A stretch of DNA of 64,000 nt. It comes from Sporocytophaga sp. (GTDB lineage: Bacteria > Bacteroidota > Bacteroidia > Cytophagales > Cytophagaceae). The stretch lies in NCBI GenBank assembly GCA_024707265.1, contig JANQAB010000002.1:454188-518187 (forward strand). The letters run 5' to 3'. The number at the start of each line of letters is the position of its first letter. The first letter of the stretch is position 1. The notes beneath the pieces were generated by a model. That model did no database searches, was not told where the DNA came from, and worked only from the letters and a program-made list of their open reading frames with translations. The position numbers and the translations under genes were made by a program. Positions 9,276 through 18,313 of this stretch are shown here, piece after piece.

Positions 9276-9679
9276 AGTTAAAAGATTTTTTTAGTCGCCT
9301 TTAAAAGGTTTAATTTACAAAAAAGGTTGTAACACAGAAAGTACAGAAAGAAACTTTCGTTGGAGGAGGTGATTTGAGGTATAAAAATTTCAGTTAAACG
9401 CTACCAGATTTTAGAATGGCCCAAAAATGGAAACAAGAGAGAAGGAGATTCGTAGAGGGGGGGGCTTTTGATTTATTGTAAGGGGCAACCAGGAGACAGG
9501 TAAAACTTATGTATATGTCAAGAATGGCTTATATAGCAATTATATAGATGTCATGTATGGCTCATGTATATGTTATATAGGCGTTATGTATGCTTGAACT
9601 ATGCTTGAGCTATGCTTGAATTATGCTTGAACTCCCCGAAGAAAGATACGGGTTAATTTCGTTGTTAAATTTTCCCTGT
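9276..9679. other. Intergenic region with short-period repeats
   Basis: This stretch separates the exosortase gene from the downstream T9SS gene. It carries a G8 run near 9458-9465, variants of ATGTATATGT / ATGTATGGCT between 9508 and 9590, and a four-copy 11-bp tandem repeat (9590-9633). The only long frame here is repeat-derived and has no recognisable features. Confidence 0.5.
9590..9633. repeat. Four tandem copies of an 11-bp unit
   Basis: ATGCTTGAACT is present at 9590-9600, 9601-9611 (one change), 9612-9622 (one change) and 9623-9633 (perfect). The unit of 11 bp is close to one helical turn. Its position between the exosortase stop and the next module makes either a simple satellite or a protein-binding array possible. 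No function can be assigned. Confidence 0.85.
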
Positions 9680-10300
9680 TTAATTCTTTTGGGACGAATG
9701 CAGCAAATCCGAAGAGTAATTTTTAACCCACCAGTAAAAAAGTACAATAATGAAAGTGTAACAAATAAAATTAAATACATCATGACTGGGGAGTTTCATG
9801 TTTGGATCCAAATGCCTTAACAGAGCTAAACCTGTAACCCGGATGATGTTAATGGTATGCACTCCGAGTACTCCGGCGATGAGATATATTCTCTTATTAC
9901 TTCCTGGATAAGCAAGAATCAAAGCGATGAGAGAAAACATGATTTCAATTCCCATACAAGGAAAGGCAATTCTGACAGCTCCTGATCCGACAACCTTTAC
10001 TGAGTTGTAAGTCAAAATAGTATCAAAGCCTAGAAGGTTTAATAAAAATCCAGCGGGATAAACCAAAAGATTAAGGACACCCTGAATAAGACTGAATTTT
10101 TCAAGAATGGGCAATGAATATTCACCTTTAGGGTCCAGCAGACCTACATAGGCATAGAAAGAATATTTTAAAGAATAGAATATTAGAAGAGCTAAAAAAA
10201 TAAATAAAGGAATTCTACCCCATTGAGGAACATTCTCATATGGGGTAGAATATATTTTACTTTCTTTTTTTATAACTGTCATAGATTTTCTTTCCACCAA
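9680..10300 (-). CDS. Exosortase family protein (Bacteroidota type)
   Basis: Exosortases are polytopic inner-membrane transpeptidases that cut C-terminal sorting signals and pass the substrate on, presumably to a glycolipid or polysaccharide acceptor. The 206-aa protein has several membrane helices. The three family residues are in order: C115 in AFPCMGIEIM, R154 in INIIRVTGLAL and H173 in LPSHDVFNFI. The ATG at 10300 is used here; an ATG at 10282 gives 200 aa. Either start overlaps the end of the upstream mini-protein gene, so the two are coupled. The protein is short compared with EpsH-type exosortases (about 280 aa or more), as in the compact Bacteroidota forms (XrtF/XrtN-like). Exact subfamily not determined. 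Confidence 0.9.
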   Translation of the reverse strand: MVERKSMTVIKKESKIYSTPYENVPQWGRIPLFIFLALLIFYSLKYSFYAYVGLLDPKGEYSLPILEKFSLIQGVLNLLVYPAGFLLNLLGFDTILTYNSVKVVGSGAVRIAFPCMGIEIMFSLIALILAYPGSNKRIYLIAGVLGVHTINIIRVTGLALLRHLDPNMKLPSHDVFNFICYTFIIVLFYWWVKNYSSDLLHSSQKN

Positions 10301-10475
10301 TTCCTATGCCGGCAGCCAGCAACATAGAAGCTCCACCGTCAAAAGGGATATCGATAGGGTCCTCATCATCACAACCTCCCGGAGGGCAAGGAGGATCATC
10401 CTGAGCACTCACTGATATTACTATACTTGTTGTAAACAACGTGAATAGTGCCAGAAATTTTATTGTTTTTTTCAT
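10257..10475 (-). CDS. PxDGG-CTERM mini-protein 2, putative exosortase substrate
   Basis: The 72-aa precursor has a signal peptide (1-24, SVSA|Q). An 18-residue Pro/Asp/Gly stretch with two cysteines (C30, C35) follows. The tail is P44-F-D-G-G48, a hydrophobic helix (about 49-60) and basic KKIYDSYKKRK. The segment DPIDIPFDGG contains both a PID and a PFD version of the motif. The layout is the same as in the mini-protein at 6480-6719, but the middle part differs. It sits 31 bases after the T9SS protein gene and overlaps the exosortase gene by 26-44 bases, which ties substrate and enzyme into one transcript. Confidence 0.86.
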   Translation of the reverse strand: MKKTIKFLALFTLFTTSIVISVSAQDDPPCPPGGCDDEDPIDIPFDGGASMLLAAGIGIGGKKIYDSYKKRK

Positions 10476-10506
10476 TGTATCAAAGATAAAAATTATCAGT
10501 TGATTA

Positions 10507-13500
10507 TTAGTTGTTTATGTAGATTTTTTCTGTGTAAACTTTGTCTCCGGCTTTCACCTTTACAATATAGATACCAGTCGATACATTTAGGCTTTTAGTA
10601 TACACACCTTGCGAAATACTCACATTTTCAGCTCTGTCTACTTCCTGACCAATTATGTTAAGGAATACGATTGAGGCTTCTTTTTCTTCAATGTTTGAGA
10701 AATATACATTAATTGTATTTCCAAATGCATTTACTGCAACCTTACCATCTATTTGACTGCTTATTCCGGTAACAACATCTGCCTTTCTGAACTTAATAAA
10801 GAATCTGGTTGTCGTATCTCCTTTTGTTATTGCAGCAGAGTATCCGTTTGAAGACTTTAAATCATAGGAAATGTTTAATAATTTATCCTCAAGAATGATG
10901 TCTGTCGTATCAAAACCTGAGAATTGAGAGGCAGAAATAACAAAGTTTCCGGTAACAGGTGCTTCAAGTTTTAATGGAATAGTTGAATCAATATAATTCA
11001 GAGGTAAGCTATTGATTGAGTAGCTTTTTCCATTTGTAAACGAGTATAAATTAGGATTATTGCCTGCATTCTTTAATTTAAGTGCATCAAGATTTCCGTC
11101 AAATGAATCAGAGGCATCTTCTGTAAACTTTAAAACAGTTTCATCAGAATATGCGCCATTTTGAGCAGTTAAATTTAATACAGGAGGATTTTCTACAGAA
11201 GTTCTCCATAATGAAGGGTTCTGTGTGGTGATTCTTACATTATTAGTCATTGATATGCTTGCAGTACCTCCGGTTCCACTTGTGGTTACAAAAAATCCTT
11301 GCAACGCCGGGATGTATTGTGTTCCTCCATTGATACCTGATCCGTTAACAAAAGAAGCATATTTACTGGTTGCAGCATCCCAGTAATAGATGGCATTGTT
11401 AATATTGTTTTTTGTCCATCCGGATTGGGTCCAATCAATTGTTGAAGGGAAAGGATTTCCAATCATTCTGAATCCGGAAGTTGAATTGGGAAATGTTATT
11501 TCTGATGGAACAGTTCCGTGCCCGTAAGTACCAGTGAAATCAAGAGTAGTTGGAGCTGTAAAGTATAAAGAATATGCCTTGAATGGAGCTAGTCCCGTAT
11601 TCATATCTGTGATTGGTGACCAAGCACCATCTAAATATTCATATAAACGGGTTGAACCTGGTTTAGTCGGATCTGTTACAGGTGTATTATCCGCAAAATC
11701 GTTAGCTGTAGAACCGGTAAGTGGGCAGGCTAGATAATGAGTTTTTGTTGAATTTACTGATTTTGAGATCTTAATATTACCTGTTACAGTTCCTGCGTCT
11801 CCAGTATTGTATGCAACACTTCCAGAGTTCAGATTAACTGTAAGATTTCCACCAGAGGCCAGGATTCCGTTCGTAAGAGCAAGAATTCCGTTTACTGTGG
11901 CTGCTGAATTTAAAGAAACAGTAGAAGTACTGTTTACTGACAGGTCATTAAATATTTCACCGCCTGTAGTTGTAATTGTTTGAGGTACTGATCCGTTGAA
12001 TTCAACTTTGCTACCTGTTTCAGAGAATGCAATAGCGCCATAGCTGGTCCAGTTACCTGCTACATTGATAGTCTTTCCGCTACCGGCTAAAATCGCAGTA
12101 CCTGAAATCGTTAAATTGTTAGCAGTTAAAGTTGCTTCCGCAGGAGTTTTGGTGCCGCTGTTAGACAAGCTAAGGTTATTGTAACTAAAAGCGTTGATTG
12201 TTTGGTTTGTACCATTGAAGTTGATTGTGCTTCCAGTTGTAGTATAGCTATTTGTCCCTGGAGAAAATGTATTAGCTATTCCAATAGTTCCATTTAATAT
12301 TCTAACGCCTGTGTTTGTGCTAGTTAGATTGTAGTAGTTAAGACCTGCAATGTTTTGAGTGCCTGCCCCTGCATATGTAATTGTACCATTATTATGGTTA
12401 AACGTTGAAGGCGCTGTTGCTAAGAAGTCTCCATTGATTGTAGTTGTTGTTGCAGGGACTGTTAATGATGCTCCTGATGCTAATGATACATTGTAAAATG
12501 TATTGGATGAACCTCCTGAAATTGTAGTAGTTCCTGCAAAGTTTACTGTACCTGTTCCTGCACTGAATGTACCATTATTCACCCAATTGTTTTTTATATT
12601 AATGGTTTGATTACCTGCAGATAGTATTCCTCCTGAAGGAATGGTCAATATTCCGTTGACTGTTACATTTGAAATAAGAGTAAGCCCGGAACCACCACTT
12701 TTGTTAATGGTCAGATTGTTAAGAGCAACTGAAGAAGTCGGTATTTCATAGTAGCTGTTCACAGCAGTTAAACCATTGTATACAATGTTAACTAATCCTG
12801 CAAATGTTGGTAATGCTGAAAGTGTACCCTGGTCACGGACAATCGTAGCGTTATTGGCCAAGGTTAATAAGTTGGAAGAATTATCTAAAGTACCATTTGT
12901 AAGAGTTAAGGTACCTCTAACGGTAACATTTCCAGCTAAGTTAATTCCGTTAGGTCTGGAAATAGTAAGGTTTTGTAAGGTTACGCCCGGTACGTCTGTA
13001 GCTGGAGTAGTTCCGTTAAAGACCATATTGGAAGTTGGGCTGCCAATTAACCCTGAACCAATAATCTGATCTCCGATTGTTAATGTGTTTGAACCAATAG
13101 ATAAGTTCCCGGAAGTAAATTTTAACTCCTCGTTAACAGTGACATTTCCAATTAGATTTATTGTTTGGCCGGTTCTATCGATGGTTAATTTACCAAGAGT
13201 AATGGCAGGTAGATTAGCACCAACTGCTGCCGAGGCAAAATAAATGCCTGAAGTATTGCTTCCGGTTAATGTACCACTTGTTATATTCAGTGCATCATCC
13301 AATTTTAGAGTATATCCGTTTAAATTTAAATTTCCAGCACTTAATGTTAATGCTTTGCCTACTTCAAAATCAGAGAGTAATTTATAAGAACCGGTTACTA
13401 TTACATCCTGGACTCCGTTAGTCATAGGAACGGTTGAGGTTATGTTTCCTGTTGATCCATTCAGTATGATCGTTGTTTGACCGCTTGAGGATGCTAATGC

Positions 13501-14410
13501 ACTATAGTCTCCACTAGTTATTGAGTAACTACCAGAGATGTTAATTAAAGTACTTGCATTGCCGGCTGCTCCATTAAATATTCCACCTGTCATGTTAAAG
13601 CTGCCAATGTTAAATATCACAGATGCAGCAGCATTTTCAGATAATGATCCATTAAAAGTTCCGGCAGATATACCTAATACTCCTGTTACATTTATTGTAT
13701 TTGTCCCAGCGCCATAATTTCTAGCTGAAAAAGTTCCTCCGGCAATAGTTAAGTTTCCGGCAACCTGCACACTTCCAGACTCATCAATATTTAAATTACC
13801 GTTCTTAACAGATAAATTCTGAGCAACAGTTAAAGTACTTGTCAAAACAATTATAGTCGGACCATCAATACTGAAATTGTTAGCTGTTAAATTGGCATCT
13901 ATAAAAACATAACCAATTGCAGTTCCAGTGATTGAAATGTTTGGGTAATTTAAATTTCTTGGAGTAAAAAAAACATCTTCACCGACACTAAAGGTAAAAG
14001 TGCTCGTTGGGCTGATTGTTCCAAACTTTAGATTATTGTAAGTATACTCGTCATTAGAAACAGAAATATTATATTTGGCATTTCCTATTGTGTTGAGGGT
14101 TATATCATGATCGAATGAACCAGCGACCAAAGTACCTCCGCTTTCAATAAAAACTCCCCCCGCAACAGTCCACTTGCTGGTAGCTTTAATATTATGTCCA
14201 CTTAATATGTGAAATTCGTCTCCTGCAATTAAAAAGGTAGCAGGACTGGTGCCTGTTCCATCAGTTCCAGTTACCCAATTTGCAAGTGTATTTGCAATGA
14301 GTCCACTACCGCCAACCCCTGGTATACCTTTGGAATAATACACTGTCGCCCATCCCGGCCCTGCATACAATAGAAGAGCCATTAGTATAAGTGTAAAAAT
14401 TTTTTTTCAT
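10507..14410 (-). CDS. Giant repetitive T9SS cargo protein; signal peptide hidden by a frameshift
   Basis: The open frame alone starts at 14382 and lacks a proper signal peptide. If one base is removed from the T8 run 14400-14407, the ATG at 14410 gives MKKIFTLILMALLLYAGPGWA, a classic signal peptide. The mature protein of about 1,280 aa consists mostly of beta-strand repeats of the type GNVTVNGTLTLTNGTLDNSSN, expected to fold as a right-handed beta-helix. A GNPFPSTIDW module near residue 970 and a type A T9SS domain at the end (VFLNIIGQEV...STGIYIVKVKAGDKVYTEKIY) follow. It is probably an extracellular or surface adhesin-like protein. The C-terminal third is paralogous to the 6735-9275 protein. 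Confidence 0.87.
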
Positions 14411-15041
14411 AATTATGATTTATTTTCTGTACAAAAGAACTGATTAGTATTAGTTAATTATTTAGTTTGGTATATTTTGTTATTGATTTAGAGGTAATTT
14501 CCTGAAAAAAATCCCTATTGAAGGGCAATAATTTTCAAGGAAATATACGAATTGTTTTATTATTTTTTATTCAGATTAGACCAAAATCATTATACAATCG
14601 ATGATTGTGTAAATTGTTTTACCTGTATGGTAAAATGATTCTCAATAGAAGAGTTGGGGGTGAATTAAATGCTGATATTTTTGTCTTTTTTAAAGATTGG
14701 TGTAGTCTAAGGGTATACGGAAATGCCAATATAGTGGTTGGACTATAATATTAGTCTGAAGCACTTGTAAAGAAGTAAAATATTCGCAGATATAACCTGA
14801 TTAGTCGTAAAATTCCCGTTTTTCGTTTACAAAAATCTTATAAATGGGAATTCTGTTAATAAGAATTAATTTCAGCAGAATATTCAATCAAATAAAATCC
14901 CGATGAATTAAAAAGTATTATAGTCAAATGTTTGTAATCTGTTTCTACGTTAAAGAATTAAGTGCTTTATTTCAGGAGAAAGTTTTAGCGTAAAGAGAGT
15001 TATTTTTCAAATGTACATATAGATTTATAACTAAAATTAAG
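14411..15041. other. Long divergent intergenic region
   Basis: This AT-rich stretch separates the minus-strand sorting module from the plus-strand polysaccharide locus. Two hairpins stand out: TACAATC/GATTGT with a short centre (about 14593-14609) and TTTTACC/GGTAAAA (14617-14623 and 14629-14635). No coding frame is supported. Promoters for both units should lie here or just to the right. Confidence 0.45.
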
Positions 15042-15074
15042 TTTAGGCGATAAAATCTTTTTCCTATATATTTG
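15042..15074 (+). promoter_or_regulatory. Probable promoter of the exopolysaccharide locus
   Basis: TATATTTG at 15067-15074 is a perfect match to the Bacteroidota -7 element TAnnTTTG. TTTAG (15042-15046), 20 bases upstream, is an imperfect -33 element. Transcription would start near 15081, just upstream of the small frame at 15095 and about 110 bases before the export lipoprotein gene. Confidence 0.5.
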
Positions 15075-15094
15075 CAGCTATAGCCATAAAAATC

Positions 15095-15172
15095 ATGAGC
15101 GAAAATTCCCAGATTGAAGAACTTATCACTTTATCAGAACGTAGTTTGTCATTCGGGTTTGAAAATATCTAA
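15095..15172 (+). CDS. Possible 25-aa leader peptide before the export gene
   Basis: The ATG at 15095 opens a 25-codon frame (MSENSQIEEL...GFENI) ending 17 bases before the next gene. It is acidic, has no signal peptide, and follows directly on the promoter. It could be a real leader peptide or chance. Only position supports it; I know no homologue. Confidence 0.3.
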   Translation: MSENSQIEELITLSERSLSFGFENI

Positions 15173-15189
15173 GTGTAGAATTGTACAAA

Positions 15190-15960
15190 ATGAATAAAAA
15201 AAAATATTTAAGATTTATATATCTTTTTTTTCTTGCCACTTCCATTTTTTCCTGTATACCGCAAAAAAAGGTTATATACTTTCAAGGAAAACAAAAAGAC
15301 TCTACATTCATTGAACAGGAGCAGTTTGTGTATAAAATTCATCCTAGAGATATTCTGCATATCAGTATTGTAAGTCCTGATGCAAGGGTGACATCTTTTT
15401 ATAACATACAACAGACCCCAAGTCAGAATGTTAATCCAGGGAGTATGTATATAAATGGCTATATCGTAAACGATTCAGGTATGGTAAATATACCTGTTAT
15501 AGGTAAGGTAAAAGTTGTAGGTTATACCTTAACAGAGATTCAAACTATTTTGGAGAAAATAGTACGGGAACAAGTTTCAGATGCTACTATCGTTGTAAAG
15601 TTGATTAGCTACCGAGTAACAATATTAGGAGAAGTAAGAAGTCCCGGGATGCATTACATGTTTAATGAACGGTTTACTCTTCTAGAGGCTTTAGGAATGG
15701 CAGGAGACTTGTCTGAATATGGAAACAGAAAGAATATCAAATTAATGCGTCCTAAAGAAGGAGGAATGGAAATTGTGCATCTAGATCTGACAGATGAAGA
15801 CTTACTAAAGTCGTCTTACTTTTATCTAAAACCTAATGATGTAGTTTACGTAGCCCCTATGAAAGCCAAAATTGACAGAAATAACTTAGTGATTGCTACT
15901 ACATTTTTTGCGGGACTTTCTGCATTGGTGCTTATTATAAATTTTATAAAATCAAACTAA
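15190..15960 (+). CDS. Polysaccharide export outer-membrane lipoprotein (Wza/GumB family)
   Basis: Wza-type proteins form the outer-membrane channel for capsule or exopolysaccharide. The ATG at 15190 gives MNKKKYLRFIYLFFLATSIFSC, a lipoprotein signal with C22 as the lipidated residue. Then comes the poly-export domain (YKIHPRDILHISIVSPD), a SLBB domain (RVTILGEVRSPGMHYMFNERFTLLEALGMAGDLSEYGNRKNI), and a C-terminal hydrophobic helix (IATTFFAGLSALVLIINFI). This matches the short Bacteroidota form of the family. The next gene starts 1 base after its stop, so exporter and kinase are co-transcribed. Confidence 0.93.
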   Translation: MNKKKYLRFIYLFFLATSIFSCIPQKKVIYFQGKQKDSTFIEQEQFVYKIHPRDILHISIVSPDARVTSFYNIQQTPSQNVNPGSMYINGYIVNDSGMVNIPVIGKVKVVGYTLTEIQTILEKIVREQVSDATIVVKLISYRVTILGEVRSPGMHYMFNERFTLLEALGMAGDLSEYGNRKNIKLMRPKEGGMEIVHLDLTDEDLLKSSYFYLKPNDVVYVAPMKAKIDRNNLVIATTFFAGLSALVLIINFIKSN

Positions 15961-15961
15961 A

Positions 15962-18313
15962 GTGAAAAAGAGAGAGGATGAATCAATTGATATTAAAGCA
16001 CTTTTAAGTAAGGCTTATCAATACTGGCCTTTATTTGCTTTGAGTCTTTTCTTATCAATGGGATATGCCTACTTATATATAAGGTATTATACCGTACCTC
16101 ACTACAATGTAGTTTCCACAATTTTAATAAAACCCAATGAAAAAATTTCCGGATTTCAGGAGATAGATTTATTTCGCCAGGATAAGAAAAAGGCTAATGA
16201 AATAGCTATTTTGAAGTCTTATGAAATGGCCTATAAAACCCTTCAACAGCTCGAGTTTAATGTTTCTTATTTTCATAAGGGACAGGTAAGAGATGTGGAG
16301 TTGTATCAGTCGGTACCTTTTAAGGTGATCTTAGATACAAGTTTTAAGAAACAGGCATATAACATTCCCATTTCTATAAATATCATTTCTTCCAATGATT
16401 ATAAACTAACTTTTGGGAAAAGTGCAGAGTTAAAGCAAACATTCTCTTTCGGGGAACCTGTTACGTTGGATAATTTGTCCATCACAGTAGTCAAGACTGA
16501 TGAAAATCTTCAAGTAGCCGATCATTATTATTTTAAGCTGCATGATCTTACCTATTTAGCAATTCGTTATAGGAATAAATTACAAGTCTCCAATTCAGGG
16601 GGCAAGGAGTCCAGTATTCTGGAGCTATCAACTAATGGTAATAACATTCAGCGGGAGTGCGACTATCTGAACAAACTAACAGAAGTGTACATTCAACGCG
16701 GACTGGATGAAAAAAATCAGATTGCCAGTAATACGATTAACTTTATAGATACTCAGTTATTGTCTATTGCGTCTTCCTTAAATAATGCCGAAACTGAATT
16801 GGAAAGTTTCAGAAGAAATAATAAAGTGATGGATATATCTTCTGCAGCAACATCTGTATTTTCCAAAATGGATGAGTTGGAAGCTCAAAAGGCAGAATTA
16901 CTTGTAAAGGATAGATACTACCATTATGTGCTTGATTACCTCAATAGTAACAAGGATTTAAGCGCTGTTGTTGCTCCCTCTACGATGGGAATAGATGACC
17001 CATTGCTTAATAACCTCACACTAAATCTTGTTGATCTGAACAGAGAGAAGTCTTCATTAGGAAGGAATACGACAGGTAATAATCCATTTTTAAATTCTCT
17101 TGAAATTAAGATCAAAAATTCCAAAGAAACTTTGTTGGAAAATGTTAAAAATATAATCAATAGTTCCAGGATTTCATTGGATGATATTGAAAAGAGAATT
17201 GTAAAACTAGAAAAAGAAGTTAGCAATCTTCCAAAAAATGAGCGTGAATTGGTAGATATTCAAAGAAGGTTTAAGCTCAACGATCACTTGTATAATTATC
17301 TTCTGGAAAAAAAGGCAGAATCAGGTATAGCAAAGGCTTCCAACATTCCTGATAATAAGATTGTCGAACAGGCCAGGAGCTTTAATGCTTTTCAGGTAGG
17401 CCCTAAAACAAATATGATATATTCCAACGCATTACTTGTTGGACTGACGGTTCCATTGGCATTCCTATTTCTAAGAAGTTATTTTAATAATAAGATTCAG
17501 TCCAAAAAAAGCATAGAAGAGCGAACTGATATTCCTGTTATTGGAATGGTGGGGCATAATGATAATCTTTCAAATCTTGCAGTATTAAGGAATCCTAAAT
17601 CCGGAATCGCAGAGTCATTCAGGTCCATAAGAATAAACCTTCAATATCTTGCTCCTGACAAAGAAAAGAAGATTATCTGTATTACCTCTAGCATAAGCGG
17701 AGAAGGGAAAACATTTACATCCATCAATCTGGCCTCTATCATTGCATTGTCTGGTAAGAAAACTATTTTGATTGGAGCAGATCTGAGGAAACCTAAAATT
17801 TTTGAGGATTTTGGACTGGATAATTCAAGTGGTCTCAGCACTTATCTTGCAGGTAAACATAAAAGTGAGCAAATAATTTTCAAGACTCAGATAGAAGATC
17901 TTAATATTATTTCGGCCGGACCAGTGCCTCCTAACCCCGGAGAGTTAATTCTTTCAAATAGATTAAATATTTTGATGGAAGAACTTAAGAAGCAATACGA
18001 CTATATTATTATTGATACGCCTCCAATCGGATTGGTTTCTGATTGTTTTATTCTGATGAAGTATTCTGATATAAATCTATATATCGTAAGACATAAATAC
18101 ACAGAAATAAAATTACTGGATAAGGTCAATAACTTGGTCAGTGAAGGTAAAATTAGCAACATGAATATCATAGTTAATGATCTTTATAATAATGATAGTC
18201 AGTATGGCTACGGCTATGGCTACGGCTATGGCTATGGCTATGGGGAGGACGATCAGGTAATGTCTGATTCTTTATTAAAAAAAATAGGTGAGAAATTTAA
18301 ATTACATTTCTAG
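15962..18313 (+). CDS. Polysaccharide co-polymerase with tyrosine autokinase domain (Wzc-like)
   Basis: This 783-aa inner-membrane protein controls chain length and export. It starts with GTG. The order is: first membrane helix (about 21-37), a Wzz periplasmic domain with coiled coil (about 260-440), a second helix near residue 495, then the cytoplasmic BY-kinase. The kinase has Walker A SSISGEGKTF (about 577), Walker A' GADLRKPKIF (about 605) and Walker B YIIIDTPP (about 681). The C-terminus carries (Tyr-Gly)7 at residues 748-761, the autophosphorylation cluster. It couples to the Wza-like lipoprotein upstream. Confidence 0.95.
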   Translation: MKKREDESIDIKALLSKAYQYWPLFALSLFLSMGYAYLYIRYYTVPHYNVVSTILIKPNEKISGFQEIDLFRQDKKKANEIAILKSYEMAYKTLQQLEFNVSYFHKGQVRDVELYQSVPFKVILDTSFKKQAYNIPISINIISSNDYKLTFGKSAELKQTFSFGEPVTLDNLSITVVKTDENLQVADHYYFKLHDLTYLAIRYRNKLQVSNSGGKESSILELSTNGNNIQRECDYLNKLTEVYIQRGLDEKNQIASNTINFIDTQLLSIASSLNNAETELESFRRNNKVMDISSAATSVFSKMDELEAQKAELLVKDRYYHYVLDYLNSNKDLSAVVAPSTMGIDDPLLNNLTLNLVDLNREKSSLGRNTTGNNPFLNSLEIKIKNSKETLLENVKNIINSSRISLDDIEKRIVKLEKEVSNLPKNERELVDIQRRFKLNDHLYNYLLEKKAESGIAKASNIPDNKIVEQARSFNAFQVGPKTNMIYSNALLVGLTVPLAFLFLRSYFNNKIQSKKSIEERTDIPVIGMVGHNDNLSNLAVLRNPKSGIAESFRSIRINLQYLAPDKEKKIICITSSISGEGKTFTSINLASIIALSGKKTILIGADLRKPKIFEDFGLDNSSGLSTYLAGKHKSEQIIFKTQIEDLNIISAGPVPPNPGELILSNRLNILMEELKKQYDYIIIDTPPIGLVSDCFILMKYSDINLYIVRHKYTEIKLLDKVNNLVSEGKISNMNIIVNDLYNNDSQYGYGYGYGYGYGYGEDDQVMSDSLLKKIGEKFKLHF
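18203..18244 (+). repeat. Hexanucleotide repeat coding for (Tyr-Gly)7
   Basis: Seven in-frame copies of TAT/TAC-GGC/GGG lie near the 3' end of the tyrosine kinase gene. The repeat could change in copy number by slippage in six-base steps without breaking the frame, which would alter the number of phosphorylatable tyrosines. Confidence 0.85.

Noticed and set aside
9590..9633. CRISPR array
   Set aside because: The units are only 11 bp, directly adjacent, without spacers, and no cas gene is near.
10481..10488. Perfect TAnnTTTG element on the minus strand before mini-protein 2
   Set aside because: It ends only 6 bases before the start codon and has no TTTG at the -33 distance, so it is not convincing as a promoter.
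12776..13069. Plus-strand frame inside the giant T9SS gene
   Set aside because: It arises from the repeat structure of the minus-strand gene and lacks any protein features.
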